From: Anadara kagoshimensis
Taxonomy: Eukaryota; Mollusca; Bivalvia; Arcoida; Arcidae
NCBI GenBank assembly: GCA_021292105.1
Contig: CM037861.1
Span: 72,770,252 to 72,834,251, forward strand
DNA length: 64,000 nt
Direction: 5' to 3'
In this document: one piece after another, positions 26,634-36,310 of the stretch
How positions within the stretch are numbered: the first letter of the stretch is position 1
Layout: every line of letters starts with the position of its first letter
Made by a program: the position numbers and the translations under genes
The notes under the pieces: model-generated
What the model saw: the letters and a program-made list of their open reading frames with translations, nothing else
What the model was told of the DNA's origin: nothing
Database searches by the model: none

Positions 26634-26797
26634 ATATATAGAATCTTAGGACTCGTGAGGGTTTAATATGAAATTTATTAAACTCGTTCAATAATTAAAT
26701 ATGCCACTCGCCAAGGCTCGTGGCATATTTAATTATTAAACGAGTTTAATAAATTTCATATTAAACCCCCACTCGTCTAAGATCCTCTATATATTCA
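26634..26797. mobile_element. Fold-back element, ~75-bp arms (MITE-like)
   Basis: The left arm (to about 26707) and right arm (from about 26719) are reverse complements over roughly 75 bases. The core GTTTAATATGAAATTTATTA and AATAATTAAATATGCCAC are mirrored almost exactly, with a few mismatches near the outer ends (TCTTAGGACTCG against CGTCTAAGAT). The loop is about 12 bases. No coding capacity. Confidence 0.75.
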
Positions 26798-27289
26798 TTT
26801 GTTAAGCTATGTCATACAGTTTAGGGATTTCTTTATTATATACTCCAAAAATGGGATTTGTTTGATCAAAACCACTAAATTTGCTACCTAGCAGACGACT
26901 GGAAGTGCTTTAACAAAGGGAAATGTAACTCACATTATAAAAAAATGATCATTTAGGATCAATCCCCCTTTGATTGTTGCCCAAGATTTAAGTTGACACC
27001 ATTTAATTATTGAATAATTACAGTAGTATCATTTTGTGAAAATTCTCAACAATAATAAGGAATATTGTAAGTCTTATCTGAAGGAGAACATTAAATGACA
27101 GTTCACACTTACTTATATCAATAAATGACATCAATCCATTATATGTTCCAAAGCTTCATTCCAGTCTTAGATATATCATTTATTACTGGTTTTATATTGA
27201 CATTAACTTACACCCCTGAAATTTTGAAACTTAAAGATATACAGAGAATCGTCCATACACATATTTACATAAAGTAGCAGTATAATTAA
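26798..27289. other. Intron 1 spacer
   Basis: Unique AT-rich sequence. Nothing recognised. Confidence 0.6.
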
Positions 27290-27461
27290 GAAATGATCAA
27301 CATTTACCCGTGGTATATCGTGCAATAATACACGGGCCGGAGTTTACATGCGGAAGAATATATCAAGAGGTGGCTTTGCCATGGAGTGATGTATTCACTG
27401 CATGTTAACGATGACCCATGTATTATTCGATGATATACCATGGGTAAATGTTGATCATTTC
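27290..27461. mobile_element. Fold-back element, ~80-bp arms, more diverged
   Basis: AAATGATCAACATTTACCC at 27291 is mirrored by GGGTAAATGTTGATCATTT ending at 27460. Complementarity continues inward, with mismatches, to a centre at TGGCTTTGCCA (about 27371). It is older-looking than the 13503 hairpin because its arms carry more differences. No ORF. Confidence 0.75.
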
Positions 27462-28490
27462 AATTCTAACATGACTTAGATAAAAAGGATTGCAATAAAC
27501 ATTGCAAACTCTTTCTTAGGAAGTACATATTACTATTTTTTGCAAAAAGGTCCATTGATACAGTTCGGCTGTTGAGATTACCTCCATTGAAATAAATTTT
27601 TATGAATGAAAATTACGTCACAACAATTATTTGCGACACATAGCATCACGTCATAAGATAAGCAAGAGGGTACGTCATCAAAACGAAACAGCGATGGGTA
27701 TATCATTTGTTATACCACGGCTGGCTCAATTCATGTTTCATATGAAGGAAAACGCAGGTCATGGTAGAATTGTAGTTACTGCTCCCTTGTTTGTAATCCA
27801 ATGTGCTAAGACAAATAAAGTACTTACCTAGGGGAACTTACACCATATACAAGAGTGGTTTGCAGGCAACATTAGAATAGTTTGGTTATTACAGAAATCT
27901 TATTTAGTCATTTTCTGAATTGACATAATTGATTTTGAAATTCTGAGATTCACTTTGTGTATTCATCAGAATTCACATTGTTTGTGAAATTCAAGTATTT
28001 ACATATTTTGTGAAATTCTCGGGAAATTGTGAATTCAGAAATTGTTTCAGACTTAGTGTTCCAGTACTTTAAGTGCATTGTAAGGTTTCAACAGAAAAAA
28101 GCATAACAGAGCCAAACATGTTCTCAGTCAATAAGAAAGGGACAAAATTATTTGTCATATAATAAAATATATTTGTTTTTGGATTTCCACCTCGACCATC
28201 ACTCATATCCATGAAGTATCTAATACATAACATAGCTATATAAAATGTATACCATCTATACAGCATATAAATGTATAATATTTATCATTTTGCATTTTAA
28301 TTATTTAAAGTTTCAGAGTTTGTAAGAATTTAAATAATGTAAAAATGACAAATATATAGGTTTTAGTTTTAATTTTACTCATGCAGCTTATAGAAAACAG
28401 AAAAAATTGTTTTATAAATGTATAAGTTGTATATAATTACATAGGGACTAATTACAAGTTACTGAAAATAAATGACACAGAGTCTATCAG
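27462..28490. other. Intron 1 spacer
   Basis: Unique sequence with several TACGTCA/ACGTCAT motifs at 27613-27680. A 66-codon ORF at 27631-27831 has no recognisable domain and is not called. Confidence 0.5.
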
Positions 28491-31400
28491 GACTTGTTAG
28501 AGTAATCTAATGCTTTCCCATGCTTACTGCAATTTTACCATCACTTGTCAAGGATAAATTCTCCCTCAATGCATGTTCAGGATTAGCTCTTCCTCACAAA
28601 TGCTTGTTTAGGGTACCTCACTTTCTCCATGGTATGTAGAGGGTAACCACACCTCACTAGTCTTATTTAGAGTAATCTCTCCTCACCAAAGCTTGTTAAG
28701 ATTCAGTTCTCTCACCAGTGTTTGTCTAGTGTAAGCTCTCTCTCACCAGTTTTTGTCAATGGGTAAGCTCTTCCTCACCAGTGTTTGTCTAGGGTAAGCT
28801 CTCCCTCACCAGTGTTTCTCTAGGGTAAGCTCTCCCTCTCACCAGTGTTTGTCTAGGGTAAGCTCTTTCTCACCAGTTTTTGTCAATGGGTAAGCTCTTC
28901 CTCACCAGTGTTTGTCTAGGGTAAGCTCTCCCTCACCAGTGTTTCTCTAGGGTAAGCTCTCCCTCTCACCAGTGTGTTTCTAGGGTAAGCTCTTTCTCAC
29001 CAGTTTTTGTCAATGGGTAAGCTCGCCCTCACCAGTGTTTGTCAAGGGTAAGCTCCCTCTCACCAGTGCTTGTCTAGGGTAAGCTCCCTCTCACCAGTGT
29101 TTGTCCAGGGTACTCTCTCACAGTGTTTGTCTAGGGTAAGCTCCCTCTCACCAGTGTTTGTCTAGGGTAAGCTCCCTCTCACCAGTGTTTGTCCAGGGTA
29201 AGCTCTCTCACCATTGCTTGTCTAGGGTTAGCTCCCTCTCACCAGTGTTTGTCTAGGGTAAACTCCCTCTCACCAGTGTTTGTCTAGGGTAAGTTCCCTC
29301 TCACCAGTGTTTGTCTAGGGTAAGCTCCCTCTCACCAGTGTTTGTCCAGGGTAAGCTCCTCTCACCAGTGCTTGTCTAGGGTAAGCTCCCTCTCACCAGT
29401 GTTTGTCTAGGGTAAACTCTCTCACCAGTGTTTGTCTAGGGTAAGCTCTCCCTCACCAGTGTTTGCCTAGGGTAAGCTCCCTCTCACCAGTGTTTGTCCA
29501 GGGTAAGCTCTCTCACCAGTGCTTGTGTAGAGTAAGCTCCCTCTCACCAGTGTTTGTCTAGGGTAAACTCCCTCTCACCAGTGTTTGTCTAGGGTAAGCT
29601 CTCTCTCACCAGTGTTTGTCCAGGGTAAACTCCCTCACCAGTGTTTGTCCAGAGTAAACTCTCTCTCACCAGTGTTTGTCTAGGGTAAGCTCTCTCTCAC
29701 CGGTGTTTGTCTAGGGTAAGCTCTGCCTCACCAGTGTTTGTCCAGGATAAACTCCCTCACCAGTGTTTGTCTAGGGTAAGCTCTCCCTCACCAGTGTTTG
29801 TCTAGGGTAGGCTCCCTCTCACCAGTGTTTGTTTAGGGTAAGCTTCCTCTCACCAGTGTTTGTCTAGGGTAAGCTCTTCCTCACCAGTTTTTGTCCAGGG
29901 TAAACTCTCTCACCAGTGTTTGTCTAGGGTAAGCTCTCTCATCAGTGTTTGTCTAGGGTAAGCTCCCCCTCACCAATGCTTGTCTAGGGTAAACTCTCCC
30001 TCTCACCAGTGTTTGTCTAGGGTAAACCCTCTCACCAGTGCTTGTCTAGGGTAATCTCCCTCTCACCAGTGTTTGTCTAGGGTAAACTCTCACCAGTGTT
30101 TGTCTAGGGTAATCTCCCTCTCACCAGTGCTTGTCTAGGGTAAACTCTCTCACCAGTGATGTCGAGGGTAAGCTCCCTCTCACCAGTGTTGTCTAGGGTA
30201 AGCTCCCTCTCACCAGTGCTTGTCTAGGGTAAGCTCCCTCTCACCAGTGTTTGTCCAGGGTACTCTCTCACCAGTGTTTGTCTAGGGTAAGCTCCCTCTC
30301 ACCAGTGTTTGTCTAGGGTAAGTTCCCTCTCACCAGTGTTTGTCTAGGGTAAGCTCCCTCTCACCAGTGTTTGTCCAGGGTAAGCTCCCTCTCACCAGTG
30401 TTTGTCTAGGGTAACTCTCTCTCACCAGTGTTTGTCTAGGGTAAGCTCTCCTCACCAGGTTTGTCTAGGGTAAACTCTCTCTCACCAGTGTTTGTCCAGG
30501 GTAAACTCTCTCACCAGTGTTTGTCTAGGGTAAGCTCTCCCTCACCAGTGTTTGTCTAGGGTAAACTCTCTCTCACCAGTGTTTGTCTAGGGTAAGCTCC
30601 CTCTCACCAGTGTTTGTCTAGGGTAAGCTCTCTCACCAGTTTTTGTCAATGGGTAAGCTCTCCCTCACCAGTGTTTGTCTAGGGTAAACTCTCTCACCAG
30701 TGTTTGTCTAGGGTAAGCTCCCTCTCACCAGTGTTTGTCCAGGGTAAGCTCCCTCTCACCAGTGCTTGTCTAGGGTAAGCTCCCTCTCACAGTGTTTGTC
30801 CAGGGTACTCTCTCACCAGTGTTTGTCTAGGGTAAGCTCCCTCTCACCAGTGTTTGTCTAGGGTAAGCTCCCTCTCACCAGTGTTTGTCCAGGGTAAAGC
30901 TCTCTCACCATTGCTTGTCTAGGGTTAGCTCCCTCTCACCAGTGTTTGTCTAGGGTAAACTCCTCTCACCAGTGTTTGTCTAGGGTAAGTTCCCTCTCAC
31001 CAGTGTTTGTCTAGGGTAAGCTCCCTCTCACCAGTGTTTGTCCAGGGTAAGCTCCCTCTCACCAGTGCTTGTCTAGGGTAAGCTCCCTCTCACCAGTGTT
31101 TGTCTAGGGTAAACTCTCTCACAGTGTTTGTCTAGGGTAAGCTCTCCCTCACAGTGTTTGCCTAGGGTAAGCTCCCTCTCACCAGTGTTTGTCCAGGGTA
31201 AGCTCTCTCACCAGTGCTTGTGTAGAGTAAGCTCCCTCTCACCAGTGTTTGTCTAGGGTAAACTCCTCTCACCAGTGTTTGTCTAGGGTAAGCTCTCTCT
31301 CACCAGTGTTTGTCCAGGGTAAACTCCCTCACCAGTGTTTGTCCAGAGTAAACTCTCTCTCACCAGTGTTTGTCTAGGGTAAGCTCTCTCTCACCGTGTT

Positions 31401-32671
31401 TGTCTAGGGTAAGCTCTGCCTCACCAGTGTTTGTCCAGGATAAACTCCCTCACCAGTGTTTGTCTAGGGTAAGCTCTCCCTCACCAGTGTTTGTCTAGGG
31501 TAGGCTCCCTCTCACCAGTGTTTGTTTAGGGTAAGCTTCCTCTCACCAGTGTTTGTCTAGGGTAAGCTCTTCCTCACCAGTTTTTGTCCAGGGTAAACTC
31601 TCTCACCAGTGTTTGTCTAGGGTAAGCTCTCTCATCAGTGTTTGTCTAGGGTAAGCTCCCCCTCACCAATGCTTGTCTAGGGTAAACTCCCTCTCACCAG
31701 TGTTGTCTAGGGTAAACCCTCTCACAGTGCTTGTCTAGGGTAATCTCCCTCTCACCAGTGTTTGTCTAGGGTAAACTCTCACCAGTGTTTGTCTAGGGTA
31801 ATCTCCCTCTCACCAGTGCTTGTCTAGGGTAAACTCTCTCACCAGTGCTTGTCGAGGGTAAGCTCCCTCTCACCAGTGTTTGTCTAGGGTAAGCTCCCTC
31901 TCACCAGTGCTTGTCTAGGGTAAGCTCCCTCTCACCAGTGTTTGTCCAGGGTACTCTCTCACCAGTGTTTGTCTAGGGTAAGCTCCCTCTCACCAGTGTT
32001 TGTCTAGGGTAAGTTCCCTCTCACCAGTGTTTGTCTAGGGTAAGCTCCCTCTCACCAGTGTTTGTCCAGGGTAAGCTCCCTCTCACCAGTGTTTGTCTAG
32101 GGTAAGCTCTCTCTCACCAGTGTTTGTCTAGGGTAAGCTCTCCCTCACCAGTGTTTGTCTAGGGTAAACTCTCTCTCACCAGTGTTTGTCCAGGGTAAAC
32201 TCTCTCACCAGTGTTTGTCTAGGGTAAGCTCTCCCTCACCAGTGTTTGTCTAGGGTAAACTCTCTCTCACCAGTGTTTGTCTAGGGTAAGCTCCCTCTCA
32301 CCAGTGTTTGTCTAGGGTAAGCTCTCTCACCAGTTTTTGTCAATGGGTAAGCTCTCCCTCACCAGTGTTTGTCTAGGGTAAACTCTCTCTCACCAGTGTT
32401 TGTCCAGGGTAAACTCTCTCACCAGTGTGTGTCTAGGGTAAGCTCTCCCTCACCAGTGTTTGTCTAGGGTAATTTCTGTCACCAGCGCTTGTCTAGCGTA
32501 AGCTCTCACTCACCAGCACTTGTTTAGGTTAAGCTTTCTCTATTACCACTACTTGTTTAGGTTATGCTCACTCCCTCTCCCTATCTCTCTCTCCAGCACT
32601 TATTTAGGGTAAGCTCTCCCTCCTCTGTGATTGTTTAGGGTAAGCTCTCCTCACCCAGTGCCTGTTTAGGG
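28491..32671. repeat. Tandem array J, ~31-bp unit with acceptor-like and donor-like motifs, ~130 copies (intron 1)
   Basis: The unit is GTGTTTGTCTAGGGTAAGCT followed by CCCTCTCACCA. The first copies (28491-28730) and last copies (32480-32671) are degenerate. Each typical unit has a pyrimidine tract ending CACCAG, an acceptor-like signal, and then about a dozen bases later CTAGGGTAAGC or CCAGGGTAAGC, a donor-like signal. The motifs face the transcribed strand of the cadherin gene. Rare-variant blocks recur about 1.69 kb apart, for example GCTTGTCTAGGGTTAGC at about 29214 and 30911, and TTTAGGGTAAGCTTCC at about 29830 and 31525. Confidence 0.96.
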
Positions 32672-32827
32672 TATTTCTGTGTTGTATATTTAAAGTTTTA
32701 CATAGCCATTTATTTATTATGGTGGTGATGTACCATGTCAGTAAATAATGATAGTAGTTAATTATTTCATGTATAGATGATATGTTGTATTCCAATAAAG
32801 CTGACTTAATGTATTTCTATTTTTCAG

Positions 32828-32905
32828 TCTTTGCAAATAATCCCCCACGTCTCCAGGATTTTGGTGCTTCTAGAGCGATAGTGAAATCAGAATCTACACC
32901 AGTCA
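32828..32905 (+). CDS. Cadherin exon 2: mature N-terminus and start of EC1
   Basis: The acceptor TATTTTTCAG ends at 32827 and the donor is GTCA|GTAAGTA at 32906. The exon is 78 bases and enters and leaves in phase 1. It reads V-F-A-NNPPRLQDFGASRAIVKS-E-STPV. The N-x-P-P-R/F start, followed by the SES strand carrying the conserved Ca2+-binding Glu (XEX motif) and TPV, is typical of the first EC repeat in CDHR1/Cad87A- and CDH23-like cadherins. The protein would act outside the cell as a Ca2+-dependent adhesion or tip-link-type molecule. The exon lies 157 bases after the end of the 31-bp splice-motif array. Confidence 0.82.
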
Positions 32906-33105
32906 GTAAGTATAAATTATTAACAATTGTTTGGTTTTATTGGAGCATAACATGTCAGATGATGGATCACAACTGGTATAAAACAGCATCATACTTAAAT
33001 ATCTAAAGATTTATTACAAACATCAAGTCTGTACTTGTTTAACTTATTTTCTCAGTAAATCTCTCTCTTTTGTTTATATAATTCCATCTCCCTTTTCCAT
33101 CATCT
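32906..33105. other. Start of intron 2, unique
   Basis: Unique AT-rich sequence after the exon 2 donor. Nothing recognised. Confidence 0.5.
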
Positions 33106-33238
33106 GTGTCAACACTACATATACTATAAATAACTACATATACTATAAATAACTATAAATAACTACATATACTATAAATAACTACATATACTATAAATAA
33201 CTACATATACTATAAATAACTACATATACTATAAATAG
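33106..33238. repeat. Tandem array K, 19-bp unit, ~7 copies (intron 2)
   Basis: The unit is AACTACATATACTATAAAT, with one copy shortened to AACTATAAAT. Confidence 0.95.
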
Positions 33239-33256
33239 CCAAGATTGACATGTTGC

Positions 33257-34604
33257 TTTACTTTTGTTTCAAAAGGTATAATACACACATACTTTTGTTT
33301 CTAAAGGTATAATAACAAATACTTTTGTTTCAAAAGGTATAATACACACATACTTTTGTTTCAAAAGATAATACACAAATACTTTTGTTTCTAAAGTATA
33401 ATACACACATACTTTTGTTTCAAAAGGTATAATACACACATACTTTTGTTTCAAAAGGTATAATACACACATACTTTTGTTTCTAAAGGTATAATACACA
33501 ATACTTTTGTTTCAAAAGGTATAATACACACATACTTTTGTTTCAAAAGGTATAATACACACATACTTTTGTTTCAAAAGGTATAATACACAAATACTTT
33601 TGTTTCTAAAGGTATAATACACACATACTTTTGTTTCAAAAGGTATAATACACACATACTTTTGTTTCAAAAGGTATAATACACACATACGGTATAATAC
33701 ACACATACTTTTGTTTCTAAAGGTATAATACACACATACTTTTGTTTCTAAAGGTATAATACACACACACTTTTGTTTCTAAAGGTATAATACACACATA
33801 CTTTTGTTTCTAAAGGTATAATACACACATACTTTTGTTTCTAAAGGTATAATACACACATACTTTTGTTTCAAAAGGTATAATACACACATACTTTTGT
33901 TTCTAAAGATATAATACACACATACTTTTGTTTCAAAAGGTATAATACACACATACTTTTGTTTCTAAAGGTATAATACACACATACTTTTGTTTCTAAA
34001 GGTATAATACACACATACTTTTGTTTCAAAAGGTATAATACACACATACTTTTGTTTCTAAAGGTATAACACACATACTTATGTTTCAAAAGGTATAATA
34101 CACACATACTTTTGTTTCTAAAGATATAATACACACATACTTTTGTTTCAAAAGGTATAATACACACATACTTTTGTTTCAAAAGGTATAATACACACAT
34201 ACTTTTGTTTCTAAAGGTATAATACACACATACTTTTGTTTCTAAAGGTATGATACACACATACTTTTGTTTCTAAAGGTATAATACACACATACTTTTG
34301 TTTCTAAAGGTATAATACACATATACTTTTGTTTCTAAAGGTATAATACACACATACTTTTGTTTCAAAAGGTATAATACACACATACTTTTGTTTCTAA
34401 AGGTATAATACACATATACTTTTGTTTCTAAAGGTATAATACACACATACTTTTGTTTCTAAAGGTATAATACACACATACTTTTGTTTCTAAAGGTATA
34501 ATACACACATACTTTTGTTTCTAAAGGTATAATACACACATACTTTTGTTTCTAAAGGTATAATACACACATACTTTTGTTTCTAAAGGTGTAATACACA
34601 CATT
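33257..34604. repeat. Tandem array L, 31-bp unit, ~43 copies (intron 2)
   Basis: The unit is ACTTTTGTTTCTAAAGGTAT followed by AATACACACAT. A CTAAAGG/CAAAAGG alternation dominates. Homogeneity increases towards the right end. Minus-strand repetitive ORFs (period 31 residues) are shadows. Each copy contains AAAGGTATAA, only a weak donor resemblance. Confidence 0.97.
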
Positions 34605-35289
34605 TTTAAATTTAGTTTCGAAGATAAGTTTGATTTAATTGCCACTTGTGACAAAGTGATCCGACATTGCCAGAAGTAAGTCACAAGTGACCAAGTAATT
34701 CCAATATATAAATAGAATTATCATCTTTAAAGTGTATGATTCAATGTAAGAAAATGTCTAAAACTTAATCTTGAGATGACATGAAGTTATGATTAAAATG
34801 TCAGATTTATACATACAACTTAGATATATTTGTTTACTAAGTCAGTCTATAGGCCATTTTTAATTAGATTTTTAAGTGTGTTATTCATTTTTATTTGTCC
34901 TTTACACAAAGTAATAGTATTCCTGTGCGTGATGATGTTATTAGATGTTGTGTAATCTTGATCTCCTTCAGAATATATGTCTTTTAATACAAGATTTAAA
35001 CTTCACCAAACTACCAGACATGTACATATCACTACAGAATTATATATATATATGGCCTATATATACACAGTAGAACTTCATTGTTTTTAGATAAATGGAC
35101 AGAAACTAATCACCATTCTGCCACTGTTGTCAGTCTTTGTTGTAATAAAAGTTTACCATGTGGGAGCTGAATGTTATCTTTTTATTAGAACTATATTGGC
35201 TGTTGAGGTTAAGTTAATATTGAAGTATAGAAACATTAGAGACTTAGGACTGTTGGGTTTTACAGTCATGAATACCCAAGTCTAGTAAT
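34605..35289. other. Intron 2 spacer with a small inverted repeat
   Basis: CACTTGTGAC (about 34642) and GTCACAAGTG (about 34680) form a 10-bp perfect inverted repeat about 28 bases apart. Otherwise unique AT-rich sequence. Confidence 0.5.
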
Positions 35290-35890
35290 GTAAAACACAC
35301 ATCCACCACACAAATTTAACACCCATGATGTCATTACATCCACCCCATAAATACCTACAATATCATACATCCACCCATAAATACCCACAATGTCCTTACA
35401 GCCACCCCATAAACACCCACAATGTCATTACATCACCACACAAATACCCACAATGTCCTTACATCCACCCCATAAACACCCACAATGTCATTACATCACC
35501 ACACAAACACCCGATAATGACATTACATCCACCCCACAAACACCAACAATGTCATTACATCCACCCCATAAATAGCCACAATGTCATTACATCAACCACA
35601 CAAAAAACTATAATGTCAATACATCCACTGCACAAACACCTACAATGGCATTACACCAACCACAAAACACCTACAATATCTTAACACCCACCACACAAAC
35701 ACCCTCAATGTCATTACATCGACCACACAAAAACCCATAATGTCAATACATCCACTGCACAAACACCTACAATGGCATTACACCAACCACAAAACACCTA
35801 CAATTTCTTAACACCCACCACACAAACACCCTCAATGTCATTACATCCACCACACAAACACCCACAATGTCATTACATCCACCACACAGT
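35290..35890. repeat. Tandem array M, ~32-bp unit, ~19 copies, diverged (intron 2)
   Basis: The unit resembles CCACCCCATAAACACCCACA followed by ATGTCATTACAT, with many substitutions (CACACAAACACC, ATGGCATTACACCAACC). Noticeably older than the neighbouring arrays. Confidence 0.93.
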
Positions 35891-36176
35891 TTTCTGCAGT
35901 TTTGATAACACAGTGCTTACATTGTAATACTACATAAATTTTACACAATCAGAAGTTCACATAATCTATCAAATGTCCACTATACAAAATTTCCAAGAAA
36001 ATCCATTTAATATACAGTACACAGAAAACATTTGCTGGTAACATTAAATAAAAGATCCTAAAAACTTGGGTCAATTACAAAAACTTAAAATGATGTTTTT
36101 GTATAGTTTTTATGGTAAATGTTACAGTGTATTTAACAAGTAGTAGTATAATAGATATGTTTTTTTATTTTAATAG
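35891..36176. other. End of intron 2
   Basis: Unique AT-rich DNA ending in the acceptor TTTTTATTTTAATAG at 36176. Confidence 0.6.
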
Positions 36177-36310
36177 ATACAGTGATAGGGAGCTTAAAAG
36201 CCACAGATAGTGATGGTCCAATGCCCATTATATTCTCTATAACAGATCAGTCTACACAGGAGCTAGTAAGACTTAGTGCAGCCACTGGGATAGTGCTAAC
36301 AAAACACTAG
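36177..36310 (+). CDS. Cadherin exon 3: EC1 middle, frame-broken at its 3' end
   Basis: The acceptor is TTTTAATAG|AT. The split codon A|AT gives N. The frame reads TVIGSLKATDSDGPMP, then IIFSITDQSTQELVRLSAATGIVL and TKH, and stops at TAG 36308-36310. A-T-D-S-D (DXD Ca2+ motif) and T-G-I are textbook EC residues. The expected next element is LDRE. It is present as K-T-L-D-R-D-R, but one base out of frame. The array copies that follow read L-D-R-D-R and then a strong donor AGA|GTGAGT in phase 0, matching the phase 0 entry of exon 4. In this first copy the donor is missing: 18 G (36314-36331) replace about 65 bases of the unit. This may be an assembly or polishing error, an allele or real decay. 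A GTAAGA donor at 36266, also phase 0, would give a shortened EC1 lacking T-G-x and LDRE. Confidence 0.78.

Noticed and set aside
27631-27831. 66-codon ORF in intron 1
   Set aside because: No recognisable domain, short, and lies in a region of degraded fold-back elements.
36266-36271. GTAAGA as the normal exon 3 donor
   Set aside because: It is in phase 0 and possible, but it would delete the T-G-x and LDRE strands essential to an EC repeat. The AGA|GTGAGT donor seen in array copies fits better.
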